A stretch of 64,000 nt of DNA. It comes from Clostridia bacterium. Its GTDB lineage: Bacteria > Bacillota > Clostridia > Christensenellales > Aristaeellaceae. The stretch's first letter is position 1. Every line of letters begins with the position of its first letter. The translations under genes and the position numbers were made by a program. The notes beneath the pieces are model-generated. The model was not told the origin of the DNA. It saw only the letters and a program-made list of their open reading frames with translations, and searched no databases. Positions 16,661 to 24,637 of the stretch are shown piece by piece. Location of the stretch: the NCBI GenBank assembly GCA_017465155.1, contig JAFTWV010000016.1, positions 22,744 to 86,743 of the forward strand, given 5' to 3'.

Positions 16661-16680
16661 GTTTTCCTCCTATGCAAAGT

Positions 16681-16707
16681 CCCGGCAGAAGCATTGCTCC
16701 CGCCGGG
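16681..16707 (-). terminator. Hairpin after the ABC-F gene
   Basis: CCCGGC and GCCGGG pair around a 15-nt loop; the minus-strand tail is only CTTTGC, so it may be leaky. Confidence 0.45.
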
Positions 16708-16735
16708 AAATGGTACGAGAACAGGGCGAAGTCCC

Positions 16736-18334
16736 TTAGCGCTCGTTCTTGGTGCGCTCGAGATAGTCCTCATAGCTGCACAGGTAATCAGCGATGGTGC
16801 CGTCATCCTTGATTTCAATGATGCGGTCGGCAATGGTGGTAACAAACTGATGGTCCTGGCTGGTGAAAATCACGTTGCCGGGGAAGTTGATCAGCGCGTT
16901 GTTGACCGCAGTGATGGACTCAAGGTCCAGATGGTTGGTCGGCTGATCCAGCATGAGGAAGTTGGCGCCGGAAAGCATCATGCGGGAGAGCATGCAGCGC
17001 ACCTTCTCGCCGCCGGAGAGGACAGAAACCATCTTGTACACGTCGTCGCCGCGGAAGAGCATACGGCCCAGCAGATCACGCTTGTCGCTTTCCAGCATGT
17101 CCGGGCAGTACTGGGCGAACCAGTCGATCATGTTCAGGGGGCAGCCGTCAAAGTAGGGGCCGTTATCCTTGGGGAAATAGGAGGTAGAAATCGTCACGCC
17201 CCACTTGAAGGCGCCGCTGTCAGGCTGGAGCTCCTCGTTCAGGATCTTGAACAGCGCCGTCTGCGCCTGCTCATTGGAGCCGACGATGGCGATCTTCTGA
17301 CCCTTGGTCACAAGGAAGGACACATCCTTGAGCAGCTGCACGCCATCCTGAGAGTAGCTGATGTTCTGCACATTCAGAATGTCCTTGCCGGCTTCGCGGT
17401 CAGGATTGAAATGCACCCAGGGATAGCGGCGGCTGGAGGCGGGCATCTGCTCGATGGTCAGCTGATCCAGCAGCTTGCGGCGGGAGGTTGCCTGCTTTGC
17501 CTTGGACTTGTTGGCGCTGAAGCGCTGAATGAAGGCCTGCAGCTCCTTGATCTTGTCATCACGGCGCTTTTTCTGGTCCTTCATGATGGACTGCATCAGC
17601 TTGGAGGACTCATACCAGAAGTCGTAGTTACCCACGTACAGCTTGACCTGATTGAAGTCAATATCCACGATATGAGTACAGATGTTGTTCAGGAACCAAC
17701 GGTCATGAGACACGACAATCAGCGTGCCGGGGAACTCCATCAGAAAGTCCTCCAGCCATGCAACGCTGCGATTATCCAGGTTGTTGGTAGGCTCGTCCAG
17801 CAGCAGAATATCGGGGTTTCCGAACAGCGCCTGCGCCAGCAGCACCTTCACCTTCTCGCCGCCCTTGAGGTCGCCCATCATGCTGTAATGCAGCTCGGTG
17901 CCGATCCCCAGGCCCGTCAGCAGGGTAGCCGCGTCGGATTCGGCATTCCAGCCGTCCATCTCGGCAAACTCGCCCTCCAGCTCCGCCGCACGCTCACCAT
18001 CCGCATCGGAGAAGTCAGGCTTGGCATACAGCTCATCCTTTTCCTTCATGATGTCGTACAGACGCTGGTTGCCCATGATGACGGTGTCCAGCACGGTGTA
18101 GGCGTCATACTTGAACTGATCCTGCTTCAGGGTGGACATACGCTGATCAGAGGGATAGGTAACAGAACCAGTGGTGGGCTCCAGCTCACCGGAAAGGATA
18201 CGCAGGAAGGTAGACTTACCTGCGCCATTGGCGCCGATCACGCCGTAGCAGTTGCCGGGCATGAACTTCAGGTCTGCGCCGGAAAAGAGCTTCTGACCGC
18301 CGAAGGTCAGGGAAACATTGCTGACTGTAACCAT
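16736..18334 (-). CDS. ABC-F family ATP-binding protein (YkpA/YbiT-like)
   Basis: A 532-residue soluble protein with two ATPase domains and no membrane segment. Domain 1 has an intact Walker A GANGAGKST (34-42), signature LKGGEKV and Walker B ILLLDEPTNNLD. The linker is charged (KDQKKRRDDKIKELQAFIQRFS). Domain 2 keeps signature LSGGEKV and LMLDQPTNHLD, but its Walker A position reads VGSNEQAQTALF near residue 350, lacking the GKS/T core. I recall this in the YkpA-like subgroup, so it is probably normal there. ABC-F proteins act on ribosomes. The ATG at 18334 follows AAAGGAGAACACC; a longer frame has no ribosome site. A TACAAT box near 18385 may be its -10. Confidence 0.92.
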   Translation of the reverse strand: MVTVSNVSLTFGGQKLFSGADLKFMPGNCYGVIGANGAGKSTFLRILSGELEPTTGSVTYPSDQRMSTLKQDQFKYDAYTVLDTVIMGNQRLYDIMKEKDELYAKPDFSDADGERAAELEGEFAEMDGWNAESDAATLLTGLGIGTELHYSMMGDLKGGEKVKVLLAQALFGNPDILLLDEPTNNLDNRSVAWLEDFLMEFPGTLIVVSHDRWFLNNICTHIVDIDFNQVKLYVGNYDFWYESSKLMQSIMKDQKKRRDDKIKELQAFIQRFSANKSKAKQATSRRKLLDQLTIEQMPASSRRYPWVHFNPDREAGKDILNVQNISYSQDGVQLLKDVSFLVTKGQKIAIVGSNEQAQTALFKILNEELQPDSGAFKWGVTISTSYFPKDNGPYFDGCPLNMIDWFAQYCPDMLESDKRDLLGRMLFRGDDVYKMVSVLSGGEKVRCMLSRMMLSGANFLMLDQPTNHLDLESITAVNNALINFPGNVIFTSQDHQFVTTIADRIIEIKDDGTIADYLCSYEDYLERTKNER

Positions 18335-18472
18335 GGTGTTCTCCTTTATATCAAGGTTCTCATATACATACACGGACAGAATCCATTGTACCATAACTTG
18401 CACCGAAATGGAAGGGGCGAAAGGGGAAAGTTGCGGGCTATTTTCGCCAGATGAAGGACAGAAGCGTGCAAA

Positions 18473-18505
18473 AATCCCGGCCTGCATATGCCGCAGACCG
18501 GGATT
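18473..18505 (-). terminator. Terminator of the S51/LarA-like/cyclophilin operon
   Basis: AATCCCGG-CTGC and GCAG-CCGGGATT pair on the minus strand and are followed by TTTTTG. Confidence 0.88.
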
Positions 18506-18522
18506 CCGATGTTTGCTCCGGA

Positions 18523-19212
18523 TTACTCCGCAGGCTTCTCAATGACCTTGATGGAGGTGATCACCGGTTGATTTGCCCGTGCCACAGTGCCATTACGATC
18601 TGTCACAGGCGTCTTCTGGCAGATGGCGTCCACAACCTCCATGCCCGTCAGCACCTTGCCGAAGGCCGCATAAGCGCCATCCAGATGAGGTGCGTCCTGA
18701 TGCATGATGAAGAACTGGCTGCTGGCGCTGTCCGGCGCGTTGGAACGGGCCATGGACAGCACGCCGCGGACATGCCTGATATCATTCTGCACGCCGTTGC
18801 CGCTGAACTCACCCTTGATGTTTCTGCCGGAACCACCGGTGCCATTGCCGTTGGGGTCGCCGCCCTGGATCATGAAGCCGCTGATGATGCGGTGGAAGGT
18901 CAGTCCATCATAGAAGCCCTCGCCCGCCAGCCTGATGAAGTTATCCACCGTGACAGGTGCTGTATCTCCATACAGCTCCGCCGTGATCGTACCATAATCC
19001 TTCACGTCAATCTGCACATAATGCGTGGCGGTCAATTCAGCCGTCCCCATATCGCCGGCTGATCCGTTCGCTCCGCCTGCATTCCTGCTGCCCCAGCCGT
19101 TGAGCAGAATCGTCCCTGCCGCCAGCATCACCACTGCCACCGCAATCACGAGGATCAGAATGGTCATGCTGTTCTTCTGCTTCCTGCGCTTCCCAGTCCT
19201 TCTGGAACCCAT
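18523..19212 (-). CDS. Membrane-anchored peptidyl-prolyl cis-trans isomerase, cyclophilin type
   Basis: A 229-residue folding catalyst held outside the membrane. A basic N-terminus (GSRRTGKRRKQK) precedes one membrane segment (about 16-38), then a low-complexity linker and the cyclophilin domain (about 62-229): FYDGLTFHRIISGFMIQGGDPNG carries the catalytic arginine, and GVLSMARS, SSQFFIMHQDAPHLDGAYAAFGKV follow the family closely. It would assist folding of exported proteins. AGGAGGTAATTCG precedes the ATG. It is the third gene of an operon, 16 bp after the LarA-like gene. Confidence 0.93.
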   Translation of the reverse strand: MGSRRTGKRRKQKNSMTILILVIAVAVVMLAAGTILLNGWGSRNAGGANGSAGDMGTAELTATHYVQIDVKDYGTITAELYGDTAPVTVDNFIRLAGEGFYDGLTFHRIISGFMIQGGDPNGNGTGGSGRNIKGEFSGNGVQNDIRHVRGVLSMARSNAPDSASSQFFIMHQDAPHLDGAYAAFGKVLTGMEVVDAICQKTPVTDRNGTVARANQPVITSIKVIEKPAE

Positions 19213-19228
19213 CTCGAATTACCTCCTA

Positions 19229-20503
19229 TTATTCCGCCTGCACCATCGGCACAGTATTCGCGCCGCGCGGCATGACAATCACACGCTTGTCCCCAAAGTC
19301 GAGTAGCCTCTGAATCTCCGCTGGATCGCTGTGCGGATGCATGCGCATGGCGGTCAGATCATCAGGGTTCAGATCCGACAGCACATGGACCTCCGCATTG
19401 TCAGCAATTTCGACACATTCATAGAAGATATATCCTGCTACCGTAAAGGCCTTGCGCAGCGAAGCATCCAGCGTGTTGTCCGGCAGGTACCGGCTCCACC
19501 CGAAAAACTCCGCCGGGCCGCCGCCTTCGCTGCACTGGCTGATGAACACAATCCTGCCGCCGGGCTTCACCGCCTGAAAGCCGTTGATCAGGCTTTTGCA
19601 GGACTGGTACAGGTTGATATCCTTGGGATACCCGCCGGCGCAGACCACCACCGCGTCCGCCTTTTCAGCAATGGTCACTCCATTGAAGCGATCCACCAGC
19701 GTGCAGCTGTGCTCCCACGCCTTCTGCCACTGTCCGCTGGGCAGCGCCAGATGCCTGCCCTGTCCATCTGCCACAAGATTGATGCCAAATACCGGTGCAA
19801 CCATGTTCGCCGCCTCGGTCATGTCCTCATGGACAGGATTGAGCGCAGTCACGCCAAGGCCGCAAAGCCGGTTGGAGCGCGCCAGCTGCGGATCAAGGGC
19901 ATGCGCATGGTTCTGCATGATGGTGCTGCGTCCTGCCACACCGGGCAGGATGCTCTTGCGCCCGCCGCCGTAGCCTGCAAAAAAGAGATGCACCGTGCCG
20001 CCCATGATGATAACCTTGCGCCCCACGACGAGGGGATTCACCTCCACCACCGTGCCGCGAGACGTCACGCCCACCCGGACGAGCTCGCCATCGCAGTCAT
20101 GATTGAGCACCTGTACCCGCTCAGCCACATAGGGCGATGCTACGCGGGCCAGCTCCTCTGCCGTCTGGGCACGATGGGTCCCTACTGCCACCAGATACAC
20201 GATATTCTCATAAGCCACGCCAATCACATCATGCAGATAATCCAGCAGCAACGGGCAGACGCGCTCCTGATGCATATAAGCGCGGGTGATATCGCTGATA
20301 ACAACCGTCACCTGATCCCCGGCACTGATCAGCTCCTTCAGGGGGGGCGATGCAATCGCATCCTCCTCCACCGCCGCGCGGAACGCCTCCTGCAGATCCG
20401 CAAGGGGCTCGGGCGTCACAGATTCGATGACCTCAATATCCTTCGCCCTTACATTCAGCGGTATACTGCCGCTGCCATAGGCAAAGTCAAACTTCATTTC
20501 CAT
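19229..20503 (-). CDS. LarA-like (DUF2088) nickel-pincer racemase/epimerase family protein
   Basis: A 424-residue member of the lactate racemase family, which uses a nickel pincer nucleotide to racemise or epimerise alpha-hydroxy acids. The catalytic pair seems present as His110 (VGTHRAQT) and His172 (GTVHLFFAGYGG), with Lys183 in GGRKSILPG at the position that binds the cofactor and DITRAY (71-76) nearby. The usual SEGGGP and nucleotide-binding GYPKDINLYQS segments follow. No larB, larC or larE cofactor genes occur in the window, so they must lie elsewhere or the substrate and cofactor use differ. LarA homologues act on many hydroxy acids; lactate is only one option. It sits 13 bp after the S51 peptidase gene. 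Confidence 0.88.
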   Translation of the reverse strand: MEMKFDFAYGSGSIPLNVRAKDIEVIESVTPEPLADLQEAFRAAVEEDAIASPPLKELISAGDQVTVVISDITRAYMHQERVCPLLLDYLHDVIGVAYENIVYLVAVGTHRAQTAEELARVASPYVAERVQVLNHDCDGELVRVGVTSRGTVVEVNPLVVGRKVIIMGGTVHLFFAGYGGGRKSILPGVAGRSTIMQNHAHALDPQLARSNRLCGLGVTALNPVHEDMTEAANMVAPVFGINLVADGQGRHLALPSGQWQKAWEHSCTLVDRFNGVTIAEKADAVVVCAGGYPKDINLYQSCKSLINGFQAVKPGGRIVFISQCSEGGGPAEFFGWSRYLPDNTLDASLRKAFTVAGYIFYECVEIADNAEVHVLSDLNPDDLTAMRMHPHSDPAEIQRLLDFGDKRVIVMPRGANTVPMVQAE

Positions 20504-20516
20504 ACAATTCCCTCTC

Positions 20517-21254
20517 TCACAAAGCGATGGACTGATCGTCCTCGCAGATTTTCTCCATCACACTGTCATGAATCATCCATGCCTCGCCGTGCAGCGTGAT
20601 TTCCCCGCGCGCCTGCAGGATGTAGCTGCCGTCCGCCAGCACATGGAAGGTGCGCCCCATGCTGTCGGCAAAGGTAATCTCTTCATAGAGACGCATACCG
20701 TCCAGAATATTGTCCTTCACCATGTGATAATGCGGCAGCACGTTGATATCCGTCAGGCCAAGCCCTTCCATGAAGCGTTCGTAATCCGGGTCGACTGCTT
20801 CGCCCGCCTCCTCCGGCTGCGCATATACCGTGTCTGCTGCATTCATGCTGCCCGCGCTCACCCCTATCACCACGCCGGGATAATCAGCCAGCAGCGCCCG
20901 CAGGCCAAGCTCCCGGAAGAAGGCGTTCTGCGTAGGTACATGGCCGCCCGCCAGCAGGATGACGTCGCTGGATGCGACCAGCGCTGCCGCATTCGCCTGA
21001 TTGCGGCTGTCCAGCACCGCCGCCTGCATGAACACCATGCCGTGATACGCGAAGCATCCGGCAAAAGTACGCGCCATTTCGTCATTGCGTTCATGCTCAT
21101 CTTTATATGCTGCGATCACAAGAAACCGCCCGCCGGGCTTGACGCAGCGCGTCAAATTCTCCACAAACCCGTTGCGCCGGAAGAAGATACACGGCAGGCC
21201 GCAGCCCTCCGGCACATCATCATCACAAGGGCTGGAAGTCAGGAAGAGGGTCAT
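20517..21254 (-). CDS. Peptidase S51 family protein (dipeptidase E-like)
   Basis: A 245-residue class I glutamine amidotransferase-fold serine peptidase. The nucleophile elbow GVSAGSMN puts Ser133 in place, ILLAGGHVPTQNAFF (about 99-113) precedes it as in PepE, and NVLPHYH supplies His175. PepE-like enzymes cleave N-terminal aspartyl dipeptides; the exact substrate here is open. AAAGGAAG before the ATG at 21254 sets the start; the longer frame overlaps its own promoter. It is the first gene of the operon that includes the LarA-like and cyclophilin genes, and it diverges from the aminopeptidase P gene. Confidence 0.88.
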   Translation of the reverse strand: MTLFLTSSPCDDDVPEGCGLPCIFFRRNGFVENLTRCVKPGGRFLVIAAYKDEHERNDEMARTFAGCFAYHGMVFMQAAVLDSRNQANAAALVASSDVILLAGGHVPTQNAFFRELGLRALLADYPGVVIGVSAGSMNAADTVYAQPEEAGEAVDPDYERFMEGLGLTDINVLPHYHMVKDNILDGMRLYEEITFADSMGRTFHVLADGSYILQARGEITLHGEAWMIHDSVMEKICEDDQSIAL

Positions 21255-21284
21255 AAAGTCGCTTCCTTTCATGCTTGTTGTACT

Positions 21285-21313
21285 ATTGTATCCCCTTGCC
21301 CGGGGATTGTCAA
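21285..21313 (-). promoter_or_regulatory. Promoter of the S51/LarA-like/cyclophilin operon
   Basis: TTGACA (21308-21313), 17 bp, TACAAT (21285-21290) on the minus strand. Its -35 box overlaps that of the divergent promoter. Confidence 0.85.
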
Positions 21314-21335
21314 GGCAGCGGGTTCGCTGTATAAT
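21307..21335 (+). promoter_or_regulatory. Promoter of the aminopeptidase P gene
   Basis: TTGTCA (21307-21312), 17 bp, TATAAT (21330-21335), sharing six base pairs with the divergent -35 box. Confidence 0.8.
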
Positions 21336-21424
21336 GAAGACACGCATCCAATCTGCCATGCAGCGTCAACGGGTATATTCCCCTGTTCCTGTCACATATG
21401 ATCAACCATCAAGGAGGTTCCCCC

Positions 21425-22693
21425 ATGGACAAGTCCTTCCACACCGGCAACCGCGAACGTCTCTACGCCGCGATGAAGCCTGCCTCCCTCCTCGTCATGT
21501 TCTCCGGCGAAGACATCCGCAAAACCAATGACGAATACTGGCCCTTCTTCACCGACCGCAGCTTCTATTACCTGACCGGCCTTGACAGCCATGATTTTGC
21601 TCTGCTTGCTGCGAAGGACGCATCCGGCACGGTCTCCGAGCGGATCTACATCCTGCCGCCCGACCTGATGGCCGAACGCTGGACAGGCCGTCGCATCAAG
21701 CCCGCTGAAGCCGAAGCGCTCTCCGGCGTCCGTGATGTGCGCTTCGTCGATCAGTTTGAGGCAGACCTCCACGCCCTGTGCGCTGGCGGGCACTACTCCG
21801 CCGGCACCAGCGAGTTCGGCCACATCTACCTCGACCTGGTCCGCGTCAGTCCCAAGGATATCGACCGCCCTGCCCACAAGCTCCTGCGACGCATTCAGGC
21901 AGATTATCCCTTCCTGCAGGTGGAGAACGCCAACGCCATCCTGCGGAGGCTTCGCCTGATCAAGCAGCCGTGTGAGATTGAGGCCATCCGTCAGGCCGAA
22001 AAGGTGACCGGCGAGGGCATCCTCGCCATGATGAAGGCATCAAAGCCCGGCATGTATGAATACCAGTACAAGGCCGAATTCGACTACGCCCTCAGCCAGC
22101 ACAGCCCCTGCGGCCCGGGCTTCCCGTCCATCATCAGCGCAGGCGCAAACAACTTCTGTATTCACTACTACAGCTACACCGGTCAGGCACATGATGGCGA
22201 CATGATCCTGAACGACGTGGGCGCACAGCACGACTCCCTCATGACCGACGTGAGCCGCGGCTTCCCCTGCAACGGGCGCTTCACCGAGAAGCAGAAGCTG
22301 CTGTACGAATGCGCCCTTGCCACCTCCAACCATATGTTCTCGATCATCAAGCCCGGCTATTCGATGGCCGAGGTGGACGGCGAGATCCGCCGCTACAACG
22401 CTTCACTCCTCGTCGATGCGGGCGTGCTGGACAAGGCCGAAAACGCAGGCCGGTACATGTGGCATGGCGGCGCGCATCATGTAGGCTACGACGTGCATGA
22501 CGTGGTGGCGCGGCCGGAGGTGGTCGCGCCGGGCATGGTGTTCTGCGTGGACGTAGGCATCTACCACGAGGATTGGGGCATCGGCTTCCGCCTGGAGGAC
22601 AACTGCCTGGTGACCGAGGACGGATGCGAGAACCTGTCGGCAGCCATTCCGCGGACGGTGGAAGATATCGAGGCAGTCATGCGGAAGGCATAA
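21425..22693 (+). CDS. Xaa-Pro aminopeptidase (aminopeptidase P, M24B, short form)
   Basis: A 422-residue cytoplasmic metallopeptidase that removes an N-terminal residue before proline. An AMP_N domain (about 1-140; WPFFTDRSFYYLTGLD) is followed by the pita-bread domain: DVGAQHDSLMTDVSRGFP (two Asp ligands), HGGAHHVGYDVHD (His ligand and substrate His) and GFRLEDNCLVTEDG (Glu ligand). The other Glu ligand, normally in T-[IV]-E-P-G-[IL]-Y, is Asp here (CVDVGIY), a conservative but unusual change. AGGAGG lies 8 bp before the ATG at 21425. A second, longer aminopeptidase P is at 32350-34125. Confidence 0.92.
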   Translation: MDKSFHTGNRERLYAAMKPASLLVMFSGEDIRKTNDEYWPFFTDRSFYYLTGLDSHDFALLAAKDASGTVSERIYILPPDLMAERWTGRRIKPAEAEALSGVRDVRFVDQFEADLHALCAGGHYSAGTSEFGHIYLDLVRVSPKDIDRPAHKLLRRIQADYPFLQVENANAILRRLRLIKQPCEIEAIRQAEKVTGEGILAMMKASKPGMYEYQYKAEFDYALSQHSPCGPGFPSIISAGANNFCIHYYSYTGQAHDGDMILNDVGAQHDSLMTDVSRGFPCNGRFTEKQKLLYECALATSNHMFSIIKPGYSMAEVDGEIRRYNASLLVDAGVLDKAENAGRYMWHGGAHHVGYDVHDVVARPEVVAPGMVFCVDVGIYHEDWGIGFRLEDNCLVTEDGCENLSAAIPRTVEDIEAVMRKA

Positions 22694-22707
22694 ATTCCCG
22701 CCGTCAC

Positions 22708-22800
22708 AGAGGACTCCCACCGTCGCCTTCGGCGACACCTCCCTCAGAGAGGACTCCCACCGTCGCCTTCGGCGACACCTCCCTCAGAGAGGGAGGCTGA
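22708..22800. repeat. Tandem 40-bp repeat with nested palindromes
   Basis: AGAGGACTCCCACCGTCGCC and the next 20 bp are repeated exactly from 22708 and from 22748. Each unit holds GTCGCC/GGCGAC. It runs into CCCTCAGAGAGGGAGG, a palindrome, and then a GCCTCCCTGAGGAGG mirror part. With the rest of the 22694-22940 gap it encodes nothing visible and looks like a dispersed intergenic repeat. Confidence 0.8.
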
Positions 22801-22940
22801 GGCCGCGCTGATCAGCCCGCCTCCCTGAGGAGGGTGGTTTCCGCAGGAAACCGGGAGGAGCCCGCTCCGCTGCAGCTCGTTACCATCACGAATTGAGCAA
22901 AAGCAAAGCAAATTCTGACCATTCAGCTGCATAATTTGCA

Positions 22941-22969
22941 TTGACGAATCCTATCAAACTTGGTATACT
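22941..22969 (+). promoter_or_regulatory. Promoter of the fucose-isomerase-fold gene
   Basis: TTGACG (22941-22946), 17 bp, TATACT (22964-22969). Confidence 0.8.
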
Positions 22970-22980
22970 GATTGTAGATA

Positions 22981-22999
22981 ATGTCCCATTATGGGCCAT
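22981..22999 (+). promoter_or_regulatory. Inverted repeat in the leader of the fucose-isomerase-fold gene
   Basis: ATGTCCCAT and ATGGGCCAT flank a single T, matching 8 of 9 positions as an inverted repeat just past the start of transcription. This is a common repressor position. Confidence 0.45.
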
Positions 23000-23019
23000 T
23001 TTGAAGGAGGTAATTTGAT

Positions 23020-24504
23020 ATGCAGAACATTCCTGTTGTCAAGCTCGGCCTTGTGGCCGTGTCCCGTGACTGTTTCCCCATCGTTCTGAGCGAGAAGCGC
23101 CGCGCCGCCATCGCTGAAAAGTGCGGCCAGAAGAATCTCGAAATCGTCGAGATCAAGACCACCGTCGAGAACGAGAAGGATATGCTCAAGGCCGTTGAAG
23201 AGCTCAAGGCCAACGAGTGCAACGCTGCGTGCGTGTTCCTGGGCAACTTCGGTCCCGAGACCCCCGAGACCCTGATCGCCAAGTACTTCGACGGTCCCTG
23301 CATGTTCGTGGCTGCCGCTGAGGGCGACGGCGACATGATCAACGGCCGCGGTGACGCTTACTGCGGTATGCTGAACTGCTCCTATAACCTGGGCATGCGT
23401 CACCTGACCGGCTACATCCCCGAGTACCCCGTGGGCACCGCGGATGAGCGGGCTGACAAGATCGCTGAGTTCATTCCGATCGCCCGTGCCATCATCGGCG
23501 TGAAGAACCTCAAGATCATCACCTTCGGCCCCCGTCCTCAGGACTTCTTCGCCTGCAACGCCCCCATCAAGGGTCTGTATGAGATCGGCGTGGAAATCGA
23601 AGAGAACTCCGAGCTGGATCTGCTGGTTGCCTACAAGCAGCATGCCGGCGACCCCCGCATCCCTGCTGTGTGTGCCGATATGGCCGCCGAAATGGGCGAG
23701 GGCAAGTACTATCCCGAGCTGTGCGAGCGTATGGCGCAGTTTGAGCTGACCCTGCTGGACTGGGCCGAGGCTCACAAGGGCGCCCGTCAGTACGTGGCCT
23801 TCGCTGACAAGTGCTGGCCTGCCGTCCCCGAGACCTTCGGCTTCGAGCCCTGCTACGTCAACAGCCGTCTGGCTTCCCGTGGCATCCCGGTCTCCTGCGA
23901 GGTTGACATCTATGGCGCGCTGTCTGAGTACATCGGCATCTGCGTGACCGGCGACACCGTTACCCTGCTGGACATCAACAACTCCGTGCCCCAGTACATC
24001 TACGATGAGGACATCGCCGGCAAGTTCGACTACCGCCTCACCGAGACCTTCATGGGCTTCCACTGCGGCAACACCCCCTCCTGCAAGATGTGCGCCGATC
24101 GCGCGGTCAAGTACCAGCTGATCCAGCACCGCCTGCTGGAGCCTGAAGGATCCGAGCCCGATTTCACCCGCGGCACCCTCGAGGGCGACATCGCTCCCAG
24201 CGACATCACCTTCTACCGCCTGCAGTGTGACTCTGACGGCAACCTGCGCTCCTACATCGCTCAGGGCGAGGTTCTGCCCGTGGCTACCCGTTCCTTCGGC
24301 GGCATCGGCATCTTCGCCATCAAGGACATGGATCGCTTCTACCGTCATGTGCTGGTGCAGAAGCGCTACCCCCATCACGGTGCGGTTGCGTTCGCACACT
24401 GCGCGAAGGCCCTGTTCGAGGTCTTCAAGTTCCTGGGCGTGAAGGACATCGCTTACAACCAGCCCAAGTCCCTGCCCTACCCCACCGAGAATCCCTGGGC
24501 ATAA
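23020..24504 (+). CDS. L-fucose/L-arabinose isomerase-fold protein
   Basis: A 494-residue cytoplasmic protein of the sugar isomerase superfamily (FucI/AraA fold), likely interconverting an aldose and ketose with a divalent metal. The Rossmann-like opening VKLGLVAVSRDCFP, ENEKDMLKAVEELKANECNAACVFLGNFGPE, and GFEPCYVNSRLASRGIPVSCEVDIYGALSEYI (the E-V-D segment carrying metal ligands) fit; FHCGNTPSCKMC and PHHGAVAFAHCAKALFEVFKFLGV close the active site. The true sugar cannot be read off. Codon use is extremely C/G-ending with few rare codons, suggesting high expression. A GGAGG site, strong promoter and perfect terminator flank it. Confidence 0.88.
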   Translation: MQNIPVVKLGLVAVSRDCFPIVLSEKRRAAIAEKCGQKNLEIVEIKTTVENEKDMLKAVEELKANECNAACVFLGNFGPETPETLIAKYFDGPCMFVAAAEGDGDMINGRGDAYCGMLNCSYNLGMRHLTGYIPEYPVGTADERADKIAEFIPIARAIIGVKNLKIITFGPRPQDFFACNAPIKGLYEIGVEIEENSELDLLVAYKQHAGDPRIPAVCADMAAEMGEGKYYPELCERMAQFELTLLDWAEAHKGARQYVAFADKCWPAVPETFGFEPCYVNSRLASRGIPVSCEVDIYGALSEYIGICVTGDTVTLLDINNSVPQYIYDEDIAGKFDYRLTETFMGFHCGNTPSCKMCADRAVKYQLIQHRLLEPEGSEPDFTRGTLEGDIAPSDITFYRLQCDSDGNLRSYIAQGEVLPVATRSFGGIGIFAIKDMDRFYRHVLVQKRYPHHGAVAFAHCAKALFEVFKFLGVKDIAYNQPKSLPYPTENPWA

Positions 24505-24518
24505 TTTGCCTGAACGCA

Positions 24519-24560
24519 GCAGGGAGACGGCTGAGCCGTCTCCCTGCTTTTATTGTTTCA
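24519..24560 (+). terminator. Terminator of the fucose-isomerase-fold gene
   Basis: A 14-bp perfect stem GCAGGGAGACGGCT/AGCCGTCTCCCTGC with a single-base loop (loop likely opens further), then TTTTATTGTTT. Confidence 0.95.
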
Positions 24561-24637
24561 TGAAATGACCGAGTTGAGGCTTGGCGCTTGAGCAGGGGGA
24601 ACCCACTTCCGGCACTGCCGCACTGCATCATATGGCT

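Noticed and set aside
16040-18454. An 800-codon plus-strand frame opposite the ABC-F gene
   Set aside because: It starts inside palindromic intergenic DNA and lacks any family feature; the ABC-F motifs on the other strand are clear.
22708-22800. Possible CRISPR array
   Set aside because: Only two adjoining identical units with no spacers and no cas genes in the window.
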